Below, one piece after another: positions 54,691-63,342 of a DNA stretch of 64,000 bases. The notes below the pieces were generated by a model, which made no database searches, was not told the origin of the DNA, and saw only the letters and a program-made list of their open reading frames with translations. Every line of letters begins with the position of its first letter. Position 1 is the stretch's first letter. Made by a program: the position numbers and the translations under genes. Source of the DNA: Corynebacterium sp. (GTDB lineage: Bacteria; Actinomycetota; Actinomycetes; Mycobacteriales; Mycobacteriaceae); contig NZ_JAUNLS010000011.1 of NCBI RefSeq assembly GCF_030532325.1, positions 1 through 64,000 of the forward strand. The letters are read 5' to 3'.

Positions 54691-55155
54691 TTAGAAGCCC
54701 TGGAGTTTGCTGTAGATGTAGATCGGAATAAAGAGAACGGGAATCTGCAGCGCTAGGATGAGGGCCCCGCGCAGCGTGCGCGTGCGGCCTTTGCTGGTGG
54801 CACACCGCGCGCCAAGGATGAAGCCCAAGGGGATGAGGGCGAAGGACGCGAGGAATGCGCCTAGAAGAACGAATATTCCGCTAAAACCCATTCCCATGGA
54901 GGAGTCATAATCCGAGGTGGCATCAGCGGAGATGAGAAGAAGGAAGCCCAGGCCCCACAGGGCGAGCAAAACGAGCGGGCACAGCAGGCCCATGATTTCA
55001 TCGGGGCGCCACGTGCGCTTGGACTGCGCGGGGGCGTCATGAAGCCCGGATGCGTCATGAGGGGCATCCGTGCCGTTGGGGGCGAATGCGGTCTCCGGGG
55101 CGGGGTTTGGGTTCTGGGGAGGGAGGAAAGGCCCTTCCGGCTGCGGTGCGGTCAT
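54691..55155 (-). CDS. Small membrane protein of unknown function
   Basis: This 154-residue protein starts with about 50 Pro/Ala/Asn-rich cytosolic residues, then three hydrophobic segments (LLCPLVLLALWGLGFLLL; GIFVLLGAFLASFALIPLGF; LILALQIPVLFIPIYIY). The arrangement resembles many short actinobacterial envelope proteins of no known function. It is on the same strand as the pilus locus but 493 bp upstream, so probably not cotranscribed. Confidence 0.7.
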   Translation of the reverse strand: MTAPQPEGPFLPPQNPNPAPETAFAPNGTDAPHDASGLHDAPAQSKRTWRPDEIMGLLCPLVLLALWGLGFLLLISADATSDYDSSMGMGFSGIFVLLGAFLASFALIPLGFILGARCATSKGRTRTLRGALILALQIPVLFIPIYIYSKLQGF

Positions 55156-55276
55156 GAGGGAGTCCTTAGGGAGAGGGAATTACCTCAGCATCATACTGTG
55201 ATGTGGCTCCCCGCGCCGTGGCTCATGGGGAGCAGTGCCCGGAATGGCGGGAGCAGTGCTCGGGGCGGTATGCAAT

Positions 55277-55996
55277 TTAGTCCTTGGGCAGCGGTGCAAG
55301 CAGCTGAATCTTCTGCCGTCCCGGTGCCAGCACGCCCCTTTTCACCAAGGCAGACATGGCGCGTGACGTGGACTCCACCGTGGTGCCGGCCAAACCGGCG
55401 ACATCCTCGCGGCGAATGGGGGCGTCGACAAGCCGGGTGGAATCAGCAAGGGTGCGGCCGAACTTCTCATCCAGGTAACGCAGCGCGTCGAGTACCCGCA
55501 CCCGCACCCGCGAGGTGGCGTCTTGGACCTTACGGGTCTGGGATTCGCGCAGTCGGCGCTGCTGCAAGTGGAGTAGCGCCACGGCCAGCGGCGGGTGGGC
55601 GGTGACTACCTCGCTGAGCTTATCCGCCGGTAGGAAGAGGCAGCACACGGTGGTGGTGGCCCAGGCACCCAGCGCCGCGGTGGGCTCGCCCAAGACCATG
55701 CTGCCCAGGACATCGCCCGGCCCGCACATGTCCACGGTGACCTCGTCGCCTTCAGCCGTGGATTGGCTCAGGCGCACGATGCCGGACATCACCATGTACA
55801 GCCCGTGCAGGGCCTCGCCCTGGGTGTAGATGGCGGAGCCTTCCTCCCAGGCCAGCGAGATGACGTGGCTATCAAAGTCGCGGCGGGCAGCAGGATCGAG
55901 CCCGCGGGTAAGCGGCGAGTGAGCCATGACGCGCTCGCACACCTGTGGGGGACAGGTATGCGGAGTGGAGCAGTGTCCGGAGACGTGTGAGGCCAT
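55277..55996 (-). CDS. Crp/Fnr-family regulator with N-terminal Cys cluster
   Basis: This 239-residue regulator has a cyclic-nucleotide-type beta-barrel (residues 45-150) and a C-terminal winged helix with RREDVAGLAGTTVESTSRAM as recognition helix (near 190-210). The N terminus has Cys and His packed as C-x5-C-x5-C (in CSTPHTCPPQVC), a possible site for an Fe-S cluster or a metal, as in Fnr-type sensors. The core lacks a cAMP-binding Arg-Ser signature. ATG 55996 follows TATGCT by 6 nt, so it may be leaderless. It is divergent from the copZ-like and P-type ATPase genes and probably controls them through the Fnr-like box between. Confidence 0.82.
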   Translation of the reverse strand: MASHVSGHCSTPHTCPPQVCERVMAHSPLTRGLDPAARRDFDSHVISLAWEEGSAIYTQGEALHGLYMVMSGIVRLSQSTAEGDEVTVDMCGPGDVLGSMVLGEPTAALGAWATTTVCCLFLPADKLSEVVTAHPPLAVALLHLQQRRLRESQTRKVQDATSRVRVRVLDALRYLDEKFGRTLADSTRLVDAPIRREDVAGLAGTTVESTSRAMSALVKRGVLAPGRQKIQLLAPLPKD

Positions 55997-56044
55997 GCCC
56001 CGAGCATAGTGCCCTGGTGTTCTGTTTCCTCTTTGATGTCCTCT

Positions 56045-56058
56045 TTGATCTAGGTCAA
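56045..56058. promoter_or_regulatory. Fnr-like box
   Basis: TTGAT-CTAG-GTCAA differs from the Fnr consensus TTGAT-N4-ATCAA at one base. It lies 49 bp before the Fnr-type regulator's ATG and 98 bp before the chaperone gene, ideal for control of both. A second TTTGAT half-site lies about 10 nt to the left. Confidence 0.6.
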
Positions 56059-56155
56059 GGAAGCCAGCGCGGAACTGCCTTAGCGTCATAGGTGAACAGG
56101 GAAAAGGCCCCTGCCACAGAGTCAGAGACTCGACGTCAAAAGAAAGGGAAAGAGC

Positions 56156-56389
56156 ATGTCTGCTACCACTATCAAGAAGATCGTCCTGCGTTCCGATGAG
56201 TTCTCCTGCCCCTCCTGTGTGGCCAAGATTGAGGCCAAGCTCACCGCCATGCCGGGAGTGGACAGCGCCGAGGTGAAGTTCAGCTCGGGGCGCATCGTTA
56301 TCGAGTATGACCCGGAAACCGTCAGCGTGAAACAGCTCGTGGCGGCCGTCAAGGACGTTGGCTACACCGCCACGCCCAGCATGTACTAG
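56156..56389 (+). CDS. Heavy-metal-associated chaperone (CopZ-like)
   Basis: This 77-residue HMA-domain protein binds a soft metal ion through Cys-Pro-Ser-Cys in EFSCPSCVAKIE. The ferredoxin-like beta-alpha-beta fold fits SAEVKFSSGRIVIEYDPE and VKQLVAAVKDVGYTA. It probably hands metal to the P-type ATPase encoded 76 bp downstream, whose N terminus has no HMA domain of its own. A ribosome-binding site (AAAGGGAAAG) precedes the ATG. The metal (copper, zinc or cadmium) is not certain. Confidence 0.88.
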   Translation: MSATTIKKIVLRSDEFSCPSCVAKIEAKLTAMPGVDSAEVKFSSGRIVIEYDPETVSVKQLVAAVKDVGYTATPSMY

Positions 56390-56407
56390 TGCCTAAAGGC
56401 CTAAAGC

Positions 56408-56437
56408 CTGATGGAGTTGAGTGCTGATGGAGTTGAG
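56408..56437 (+). repeat. Tandem 14-bp repeat between chaperone and ATPase genes
   Basis: CTGATGGAGTTGAG occurs at 56408-56421 and 56424-56437 (period 16). It lies in the 76-bp gap upstream of the ATPase ribosome-binding site. Confidence 0.7.
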
Positions 56438-56465
56438 GGTGAGTAGGCGGAGTGGAAGGAAAACC

Positions 56466-58415
56466 ATGAAGGTGAGTATCTCCCCAGACACATGGAAGAA
56501 CTGGGGGCCGGTAGCGGCGGCCGGCGTCATGATCGTCGCAAGCTGGGCCAGCGGGATGTCCTGGCTGATGCTGGTGGCCGCGGTGATCGCGGGCTATCGC
56601 ATCGCTGTGAGCGCGGTGCTGGCGCTGCGCGTGAAGATGATCAGCATCGACCTGCTGGTGGTCGTGGCCGCCGTGGGCGCGGTCTTCATTGATAACTACT
56701 GGGAATCCGCCGCGGTGACCTTCCTCTTTGCCCTGGGCAAGGCGTTGGAGGCCGCCACCATGCGCAAGACGCGCCGGGCACTAAGTGAGCTGGTGGAGCA
56801 AGCACCCATGACGGCGCGGGTGCTGCGCGGGGATGGAAGCGCTGAAGCCATGGAGGAGACCGTGGAGCTGTGGGAAGTCGAGCCAGGGGATATCGTCCTG
56901 GTGAAAAACGGCGAGCAGATTCCGGTGGACGGCACCATCGTGCAGGGCGCTGGCGGGATCGACGAGGCCGTGATCACCGGCGAGTCCATCCCCGCGGAGA
57001 AGTCCCAGGGCCACAAGGTCTTCGCCGGCACCTGGCTGCGCAGTGGCGCGGTGCGCGTCGAGGCCCAGGAGATCGGCGCGGACTCCACGTTGGCCAAGAT
57101 CATCCACCGGGTGGAAGAGGCCCAGGACGATAAGGCGCGCACCCAGTCCTTCCTGGAGAAGTTCAGCCAGTGGTACACCCCGGCCATCATGCTGGGCGCG
57201 CTGCTGGTGGGGCTGGTTGCCCGTCATGTTGAGCTGGCACTGACGCTGCTCGTCATCGGCTGCCCGGGCGCGTTGGTCATTAGTATCCCGGTCTCTATCG
57301 TCGCGGGCATCGGCCGCGCGGCGCGCGACGGCATCCTCATCAAGGGAGGGGACTACCTGGAGCAGGCCGCCAAGGTGGACGCGGTGGTCGTCGATAAGAC
57401 GGGCACCCTCACCGAGGGCCGGCCGAAGCTCAGCGATGTCCTTACCCTGCCCGGTGACACGCACCATCCTGCGGTGACATGGAGCGAGGAGGAGATCCTC
57501 GCTATGGCCGCCGACGTGGAAAGTGCTTCCGAGCACCCGCTGGCCGCGGCCATCGTGGAGGGCGCGGTTGAGCGCGGCTTGCGTGCCGAGGGCGCGGTGA
57601 GTGAGGTTGAGGACGTCGAAGCCATCGTGGGCAAAGGCGTGCGCGCCACCGTTCCGGGAATCGGGACGGTCACCGTGGGCAGTGCGGCGCTGCTGGCCGA
57701 GGGCGAGGCACTCGATGCCGCGCGGGCGCTGGTAGCTGAGCTCAACGAGCAGGGCAAGACGGCGATGATCGTCGGCGTTGACGGGCAGGCCCGCGGCGTG
57801 GTGGCGGTGGCCGATGCGATTCGCCCCGAGGCTAAGCCCGCCGTCGAGGCCCTGCACCGCGCGGGTATCACCGTGGTCATGGCCACCGGTGACGCCGACG
57901 CCGTGGCGCGCACCGTGGCCGCCGAGGTGGGCATCGACGAGTATCACGCGCAGATGCTGCCCGAGTCCAAGGTGGAGGTGGTCCGTGAGCTGGCCCAAGC
58001 CTGGCACACGGTGGCCATGCTGGGCGATGGTATTAACGACATGCCTGCGCTGGCCACCGCGGATGTCGGCGTGGCCATGGGCGCGGCCGGTTCCCCGGCC
58101 ACCATCGACACCGCGGACATCGCGCTCATGGCTGATAGGCTGACACGCCTGCCGCAGGCCCTCATCCTGGCCAAGCGCACGGCGCGCACCATGCGCATCA
58201 ACATCGCGATTGCACTGCTCACAGTGCTGGTGCTTATGCTGGGCGTGTTCCTGGGCGGGGTGACCATGGCCATCGGCATGCTCGTCCACGAGGCCAGCGT
58301 CCTGCTAGTCATCGCCATCGCCATGCTTCTGCTGCGCCCGGTGCGCGGCGTGGAGGCGGACCAGCCAGCCCAGCCCGCCAGGAAGGCGGCGGGGCAGCCG
58401 ACACCGGTGGGGTAG
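56466..58415 (+). CDS. P1B-type heavy-metal-transporting ATPase with CPG motif
   Basis: This 649-residue pump has the P-type motifs TGES (actuator), DKTGTLTEG with the phosphorylated Asp, a His-Pro pair (SEHPLAAA) that binds ATP, and GDGINDMPAL. The membrane metal site reads Cys-Pro-Gly in IGCPGALVISIPV instead of the usual Cys-Pro-Cys, and the last membrane segment has GMLVHEASVLLVI. It lacks N-terminal HMA domains, so the adjacent chaperone presumably delivers metal. ATG 56466 follows GGAAGGAAAA. I would guess zinc/cadmium-type export; substrate assignment from a CPG motif is insecure. Confidence 0.87.
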   Translation: MKVSISPDTWKNWGPVAAAGVMIVASWASGMSWLMLVAAVIAGYRIAVSAVLALRVKMISIDLLVVVAAVGAVFIDNYWESAAVTFLFALGKALEAATMRKTRRALSELVEQAPMTARVLRGDGSAEAMEETVELWEVEPGDIVLVKNGEQIPVDGTIVQGAGGIDEAVITGESIPAEKSQGHKVFAGTWLRSGAVRVEAQEIGADSTLAKIIHRVEEAQDDKARTQSFLEKFSQWYTPAIMLGALLVGLVARHVELALTLLVIGCPGALVISIPVSIVAGIGRAARDGILIKGGDYLEQAAKVDAVVVDKTGTLTEGRPKLSDVLTLPGDTHHPAVTWSEEEILAMAADVESASEHPLAAAIVEGAVERGLRAEGAVSEVEDVEAIVGKGVRATVPGIGTVTVGSAALLAEGEALDAARALVAELNEQGKTAMIVGVDGQARGVVAVADAIRPEAKPAVEALHRAGITVVMATGDADAVARTVAAEVGIDEYHAQMLPESKVEVVRELAQAWHTVAMLGDGINDMPALATADVGVAMGAAGSPATIDTADIALMADRLTRLPQALILAKRTARTMRINIAIALLTVLVLMLGVFLGGVTMAIGMLVHEASVLLVIAIAMLLLRPVRGVEADQPAQPARKAAGQPTPVG

Positions 58416-58426
58416 GGGCTGGAGCT

Positions 58427-59491
58427 TTAGGCGCCGATGGTACGCGCGATGGTCTGGTCCCAGCTCAGCTTCATCTGGTGGGAAAAGAGGCCGAAGGTGT
58501 GCGAGCCCTGCGGGCTGAAGTAGCGGTTCACGCGCACCCCGGCCTTGCGGGCGTTGCGGGTGAACTCCTCCGAGCACTGGTTAGCCACCATCTCCACCGC
58601 GCGGGGGCCGAGCCACTGGCTGGGGTTGTTGGTGCCGTCGATGGGGCCGGGGGTGCCGGAGGCGGAGCCCACGAAGACCTCTACGCCGCGCAGGCGGCCG
58701 GGGTTGGCGTTGGGATCGTGGTCGAACCACTGCGGGGAGCCGGGTAGGCCCCAGGCATTAAAGGAGGAGCCGCCGCCGTAGGCGATCATCGCCGTGGAGG
58801 TGGGAAAGCCCATCGCACCGGAGCGTACCGGACAGCCGGAGTAGGAGGCCGCCGCCTTGTAGCGCTGCGGGGCGTGCGCGGCGATGTCGAGTGCGGCGCC
58901 ACCGGTGGAGGAGATGCCGCCGATGGCGTCGCGGCCGGTGCCGTGGAATTCGGCGTCGATAAGCGGCGGCAACTCGGCGGTCATGTAGGTGTTCCACTTG
59001 TTCACGCCCAGGATGGGATCCTCGGCGTTCCAGTCAGTGTAGAGAGAATAGGCCCCGCCCAGCGGCATGACGATGTTGGCGTTCTTATCCGCCGCCCAGG
59101 ACTTGATGTCCGAGTGGGTCATCCAGTTCATCCCGGCCTGGCCGCCCTCCACGCCGGGCAGCAGATAGAAGGAGGGGCGCGGCTTATCGCCCGGGGGAAG
59201 CAGGACGTTGTTGGAGATCACCGCGTGGTTGGCCGGCGACCACACATCCACCACCCAGTAGTTGCCGCCCATGTGGCGCTTGGAGGTGATGAAGGGCTTG
59301 GTGCCCAGCCAGGGCTGTGGGTTGGTCACGCGCGAGGAGACCTCACCGATGGTGCTGGACTGTGCGGAGGCGGTGCCGATGCCAGCCGAGGCCGCCCCCA
59401 GCGCCACCGTGGCGGCCGCGAGCAACGCCACGGCGCGGTGAGGGGATGAGGCGGCCGCGGCGCGGCGAAAACGTGAGACATAGGAAAACAT
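58427..59491 (-). CDS. Trehalose corynomycolyltransferase (Cmt, antigen 85 family)
   Basis: This 354-residue secreted esterase has a signal peptide ending in IGTASA and the antigen-85 fold. The nucleophile Ser lies in IGGISSTGGAAL (near residue 197), the oxyanion region in FYLLPGVEGG, and the catalytic His in PQGSHTFGLF (near 335). It transfers corynomycolates between trehalose monomycolate, making trehalose dimycolate, and arabinogalactan, in the outer mycomembrane. The gene is monocistronic and TAGACT lies 9 nt before the ATG. Several paralogues per genome are normal, so I give no letter. Confidence 0.9.
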   Translation of the reverse strand: MFSYVSRFRRAAAASSPHRAVALLAAATVALGAASAGIGTASAQSSTIGEVSSRVTNPQPWLGTKPFITSKRHMGGNYWVVDVWSPANHAVISNNVLLPPGDKPRPSFYLLPGVEGGQAGMNWMTHSDIKSWAADKNANIVMPLGGAYSLYTDWNAEDPILGVNKWNTYMTAELPPLIDAEFHGTGRDAIGGISSTGGAALDIAAHAPQRYKAAASYSGCPVRSGAMGFPTSTAMIAYGGGSSFNAWGLPGSPQWFDHDPNANPGRLRGVEVFVGSASGTPGPIDGTNNPSQWLGPRAVEMVANQCSEEFTRNARKAGVRVNRYFSPQGSHTFGLFSHQMKLSWDQTIARTIGA

Positions 59492-59676
59492 AATGTGCGT
59501 AGTCTACGTGCCCTGAGTCCCCGAACTGCAAATATTGGGAGAAAAAATGGCGGTAACTTTTGTTCCACTCTTGTCCGCGGCGGCCAGCCGCCGTATAGTT
59601 ACGGGCACGTAAGTTTTGGGGGTGAACGCGTCAACCGCCACGTCACCGACCCCTACCCAAAGACAAGGCCGTCACT

Positions 59677-60498
59677 ATGAACACACACGGTGCACAGACA
59701 CACGCCCCACACGCGAGTGCGGCACGCGGGCACGCTCCTGCGGAAGCCGCTACTGAAACTGAAGAAGCCGTTACGGAAGAACCGAGCGTTACGGAAGAAC
59801 CGACGGCGATGGAGCAGCTCATCCAGCGCACCTACTGGATGGCGGACCGCGGTCAGCGCCCTCTGACCCGCGGCTGGGGGCACCTCTTCGCCGCGTTGCT
59901 CTCACTCATTGCCTCCACGGTGCTCATTACCTATTCCTGGATGACGCTGACCTGGAAGCAGGGCCTGGCGGTGACCGTCTACGGCGTGGGGGTGGTGGGG
60001 CTGTTTTCCATCTCCGCGCTCTACCACCGCTGGCCCTGGCCCACCGCCCGGGCGGTGCAGTGGTGGCGGCGCGCGGATCACGCCACCATCGCCGTCTTCA
60101 TTGCCGCCACCTACACCCCACTGTGCGCGCTGACCCTGCCTGGGGCGCAGGCCGCGTGGATGCTGGGCATCGCCTGGCTGGGCGCCGTCCTGGGCGCGCT
60201 GCTCAACCTGGTGTGGATCAACCACCCGCGCTGGCTGGACGTGGTGGTCTACCTGGCGCTGGGCTGGCTCATCCTGCCGCTGATCCCCAGCGTGTGGGCC
60301 AACGCGGGTGCCGCGGTGGTGTGGCTGCTCGTGGCCGGCGGCATCATCTACTCGCTCGGGGCGCTGGTCTATGGCTTCAAGTGGCCGGGCCGCAACGCCC
60401 GGTGGTACGGCTACCACGAGCACTTCCACACCGCCACCATCGCTGCGGTGGTGGTGCACATGGTGGCGGTGTGGATGGCCGTGGTGGCTGCCGCTTAG
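59677..60498 (+). CDS. trhA: Hemolysin III / TrhA family membrane protein
   Basis: This 273-residue protein has seven hydrophobic helices and the PAQR-type motifs SALYHRW, RRADHATIAVFIAATYTP and YHEHFHTATI, whose Ser, His and Asp form the metal site of the superfamily. TrhA is implicated in membrane-fluidity or energy homeostasis. The N-terminal 50 residues are Ala/Glu-rich and contain a short in-frame duplication (VTEEPSVTEEPTA). The gene overlaps the convergent thiolase by 4 nt. Confidence 0.85.
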   Translation: MNTHGAQTHAPHASAARGHAPAEAATETEEAVTEEPSVTEEPTAMEQLIQRTYWMADRGQRPLTRGWGHLFAALLSLIASTVLITYSWMTLTWKQGLAVTVYGVGVVGLFSISALYHRWPWPTARAVQWWRRADHATIAVFIAATYTPLCALTLPGAQAAWMLGIAWLGAVLGALLNLVWINHPRWLDVVVYLALGWLILPLIPSVWANAGAAVVWLLVAGGIIYSLGALVYGFKWPGRNARWYGYHEHFHTATIAAVVVHMVAVWMAVVAAA

Positions 60499-61793
60499 GC
60501 CGCCTCGAGGATTGCGGCCACACCCTGGCCGCCGGCCCCGCAGATAGAGATCAGCGCGCGGCCGCCGCCATTTTCTTTCAGCGTCTTGGCGGCGGTGGCC
60601 AGGATGCGGGTGCCGGTGGCGGCAAAGGGATGGCCGGCCGCCAGGGAGGAGCCCTTGACGTTGAGCGTGCTGCGGTCGATGGGCCCGAGCGCGCCGTCCA
60701 GCCCGAGGCGCTCGCGGCAGTAGCTCTCATCCGCCCAGGCCTTGAGCGTGGCCAGCACCTGGGAGGCGAAGGCCTCGTGGATCTCGTAGAAGTCAAAGTC
60801 CTGCAGGCTTAAGCCATTGCGGGCTAGCAGCCGCGGCACGGCGTAGGTCGGAGCCATGAGCAGGCCGTCGGTCCCGTGCACGAAGTCCACCGCGGCGGTT
60901 TCAGAATCCACCAGGAAGGCCAGCGGCTCCAGGTTGTGCTCGGCGGCGAAGTCCTCGCTGCCCAGCAGCAGGGTAGAGGCACCGTCACTGAGGGCCGTGG
61001 AGTTGCCCGCGGTCATCGTGGCCTGGGCGCCGTGCTGCTCGGCGTCGCGCTTACCAAAGACCGGCGTGAGCGCGCCCAGTGCCTCCAGCGAGGTATCCGG
61101 GCGCAGCGTGCCATCGCGGTGCAGGCCTAAAAAGCTGGTGCTCAGATCATCAAAGAAGCCCGCGTCCCACGCCGCGGCCAGGTTGCGGTGGGAAGCCAGC
61201 GCCAGCTCGTCCTGTGCGGCACGGGAAATCCCGAATTCGCGGGCGGTGATGGCGGCGTGCTCGCCCATGGATAGCCCCGTGCGCGGTTCCTCATTGCGGG
61301 GAAGCTCCGGGAGGAACTGGGAGGGGCGGAGGCTGCCGATAAGCTGCGCGCGGCGCAGCGCCGAGCGGGTGTGGGTGAGCTCGATGAGGGTGGTGCGGAG
61401 GGAATCGCCAAGCACCAGCGGGGCATCCGAGGTGGTGTCCGCGCCGCCGGCGATGCCCGAGTCGATGCGCCCGGAGCGGATGCCATCCGCCACGGTGATA
61501 GTGGCCGTCAGCGAGGTGCAGCAGGCCTGCTGAATATCCATGGCCGGGGTGGTGGAATCCAGCGCGGAGCCGAGCACAGCTTCGCGGGTGAGGTTGAAGT
61601 CGCGGGAGTGCTTGATCACCGCGCCGCCGGCCACCAGGCCTAGCCGGGTCTCGTGCAGCCCGAAGCGCGCGATGAGCCCGTCGAGGGCGCTGGTGAACAT
61701 GTCCAGGTTGCTGGCCTTGGCGTAATGCTTGTTCGAGCGGGCAAAGGGGATGCGGTTGCCGCCCAGGATGGCAACGCGGGTGGCCAGTGACAT
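60495..61793 (-). CDS. Acyl-CoA thiolase (FadA2/FadI-like)
   Basis: This 432-residue thiolase has the nucleophilic Cys pair in IQQACCTSLTATI (residues 91-92), the His in NVKGSSLAAGHPFAATGTR, and the second active Cys in ISICGAGGQG. The chain order GGNRIPFARSNKHY to LSMGEHAA follows the FadI/FadA2 branch, which cleaves or condenses 3-ketoacyl-CoA. It is divergent from fabG4 and htdX homologues, the same arrangement as Rv0243-Rv0242c-Rv0241c of M. tuberculosis. A good AAGGAG lies 7 nt before the ATG. Confidence 0.88.
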   Translation of the reverse strand: MSLATRVAILGGNRIPFARSNKHYAKASNLDMFTSALDGLIARFGLHETRLGLVAGGAVIKHSRDFNLTREAVLGSALDSTTPAMDIQQACCTSLTATITVADGIRSGRIDSGIAGGADTTSDAPLVLGDSLRTTLIELTHTRSALRRAQLIGSLRPSQFLPELPRNEEPRTGLSMGEHAAITAREFGISRAAQDELALASHRNLAAAWDAGFFDDLSTSFLGLHRDGTLRPDTSLEALGALTPVFGKRDAEQHGAQATMTAGNSTALSDGASTLLLGSEDFAAEHNLEPLAFLVDSETAAVDFVHGTDGLLMAPTYAVPRLLARNGLSLQDFDFYEIHEAFASQVLATLKAWADESYCRERLGLDGALGPIDRSTLNVKGSSLAAGHPFAATGTRILATAAKTLKENGGGRALISICGAGGQGVAAILEAA

Positions 61794-61929
61794 GCAGAAA
61801 CTCCTTCGGGGTGCGCAGCGGGCTTGCTGTGGTGCACAGCTTAGCGGGTACTGTTAGCTGTGTCACGAACGTGGTGCCGGCGTTGAGCCGGAGAGCTGCA
61901 GTCACGAATAAGGAGAAAAGGAGGAGACG

Positions 61930-63339
61930 GTGAGGAAAGCCTCGCTCGGAGAAAAGCTGATGACGTCCCCGCTGGCCGCCAAGGCCGGCGTGCCGCAGGG
62001 CTACCCGCTGCGCCGTTTTGCCCCGGGGAAGCCGCCGCTGGAAGCGCCGGTGGTGCTCGGCGGTGAGGGCCGCCTGCGCGCCGGGCTGGCCCGGCTGCTG
62101 GAGGGGGACTATCACCTCATCGAGGAGCACGCGGATACCCGCCGCGCGGGCGTGGTGTTTGACGCCACAGGGCTTAACAGCCCGCAGCAGCTGCGCGAGC
62201 TCTATGACTTCTTCCACCCACAGCTGGCCAAGCTCGCGCCGAACGCGCGGCTGCTCATCATCGGCACGGATCCCGCAAGTATGAGCGGGGCAGCCGGGGT
62301 TGCCGGCGCTGCCAGCACGCAGGCGCGGATTGCGGCCCGGGCGCTGGAAGGGTTTAGCCGTTCCTTGGCCAAGGAGATGCGTAAGGGCGCCACGGTGAAC
62401 CTGGTGTGGACGGATGCCGCGGCCAGCGCCACAGACGTGGAGGCCACCGTCCGTTTCTTCCTCTCCGGAAAGTCCGCTTTTGTGGACGGCCAGGTGGTGC
62501 GTGTGGCGCCGGCCGCTCAGTCCCGGCACCCGCGCCCGGAGTCCTGGGAGCAACCGCTGGCCGGCCGCGTGGCCGTGGTCACCGGTGCCGCCCGCGGCAT
62601 CGGCGCGACCATCGCGGAGGTCCTCGCCCGCGAGGGCGCCGAGGTCATCTGCATCGACGTTCCGCAGGCCAGCGAGCAGCTCAGCGCCACCGCCAACAAG
62701 GTCAAGGGCACCGCGCTCAGCCTCGATGTCACGGAACCGCAGGCCGCCCAGCGTATTGCCGAGCACGCCCGGGCACGCTACGGAGTTAAATACAGTGACA
62801 AGAACAGTGACAAGCACAGTGATAAGAGCAGTGGCGCCGGGGTCATCGACATCCTCGTCCACAACGCCGGTATTACCCGCGACAAGCTGCTCTACAACAT
62901 GAGCCCCGAGCAGTGGGACGCGGTGCTGGCCGTCAACCTTCTCGCCCCGGTGCGCATCACCGAAGAGCTCATGGAGGCCGGCCACCTCGCGCAGGGCGCG
63001 TCCGTCATTGGGGTCTCCTCCATGGCGGGCATTTCCGGCAACCGCGGCCAGACCAACTACGCCACCACCAAGGCCGGCATCATCGGGCTGGTGGAGTCCT
63101 TGGCCGAGCCGCTGGCACAGACCGGCGCCACCATCAACGCGGTGGCCCCCGGCTTCATCGAGACCGCCATGACCGCCGTCATGCCCTTCGGCCCGCGTGA
63201 GATCGGCCGCCGCCTCAACTCCCTGCAGCAGGCCGGGCTGCCCGTGGACGTGGCCGAGACCGTGGCTTTCTTCGCCGCCGCGCCCACCGTGACCGGAAAC
63301 ACCGTGCGCGTGTGCGGGCAGAACCTCATGGGGGCTTAA
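61930..63339 (+). CDS. High-molecular-weight 3-oxoacyl reductase (FabG4-like)
   Basis: This 469-residue SDR has an inactive flavodoxin-like N-terminal half (residues 30-200) and a catalytic C-terminal half. The latter has VVTGAARGIGATIAE (NADH-binding Gly motif), HNAGITRD, Ser in SSMAGISGN and Tyr-x3-Lys in TNYATTKAG. Length and domain order match mycobacterial FabG4, an NADH-dependent reductase of 3-oxoacyl-CoA. Between the two motifs of the active domain lies a repeated SDKNSDKHSDKSS insert, not seen in most family members. It starts at GTG 61930 a few nt after GAGGAG. The htdX-like gene follows 3 nt after its stop. Confidence 0.86.
   Translation: MRKASLGEKLMTSPLAAKAGVPQGYPLRRFAPGKPPLEAPVVLGGEGRLRAGLARLLEGDYHLIEEHADTRRAGVVFDATGLNSPQQLRELYDFFHPQLAKLAPNARLLIIGTDPASMSGAAGVAGAASTQARIAARALEGFSRSLAKEMRKGATVNLVWTDAAASATDVEATVRFFLSGKSAFVDGQVVRVAPAAQSRHPRPESWEQPLAGRVAVVTGAARGIGATIAEVLAREGAEVICIDVPQASEQLSATANKVKGTALSLDVTEPQAAQRIAEHARARYGVKYSDKNSDKHSDKSSGAGVIDILVHNAGITRDKLLYNMSPEQWDAVLAVNLLAPVRITEELMEAGHLAQGASVIGVSSMAGISGNRGQTNYATTKAGIIGLVESLAEPLAQTGATINAVAPGFIETAMTAVMPFGPREIGRRLNSLQQAGLPVDVAETVAFFAAAPTVTGNTVRVCGQNLMGA
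62793..62828 (+). repeat. Three 12-bp tandem units in fabG4
   Basis: Units CAGTGACAAGAA, CAGTGACAAGCA and CAGTGATAAGAG are followed by a partial CAGTGG. The array keeps the reading frame and encodes a Ser-Asp-Lys-x repeat, so copy-number changes would lengthen or shorten a surface loop by four residues. Confidence 0.8.
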
Positions 63340-63342
63340 GCA

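Noticed and set aside
59751..59812. Tandem duplication in the N terminus of the TrhA-like gene as a variable locus
   Set aside because: Only two 18-bp units (VTEEPS / VTEEPT) are present, in a disordered N-terminal extension; too little to suggest variation.
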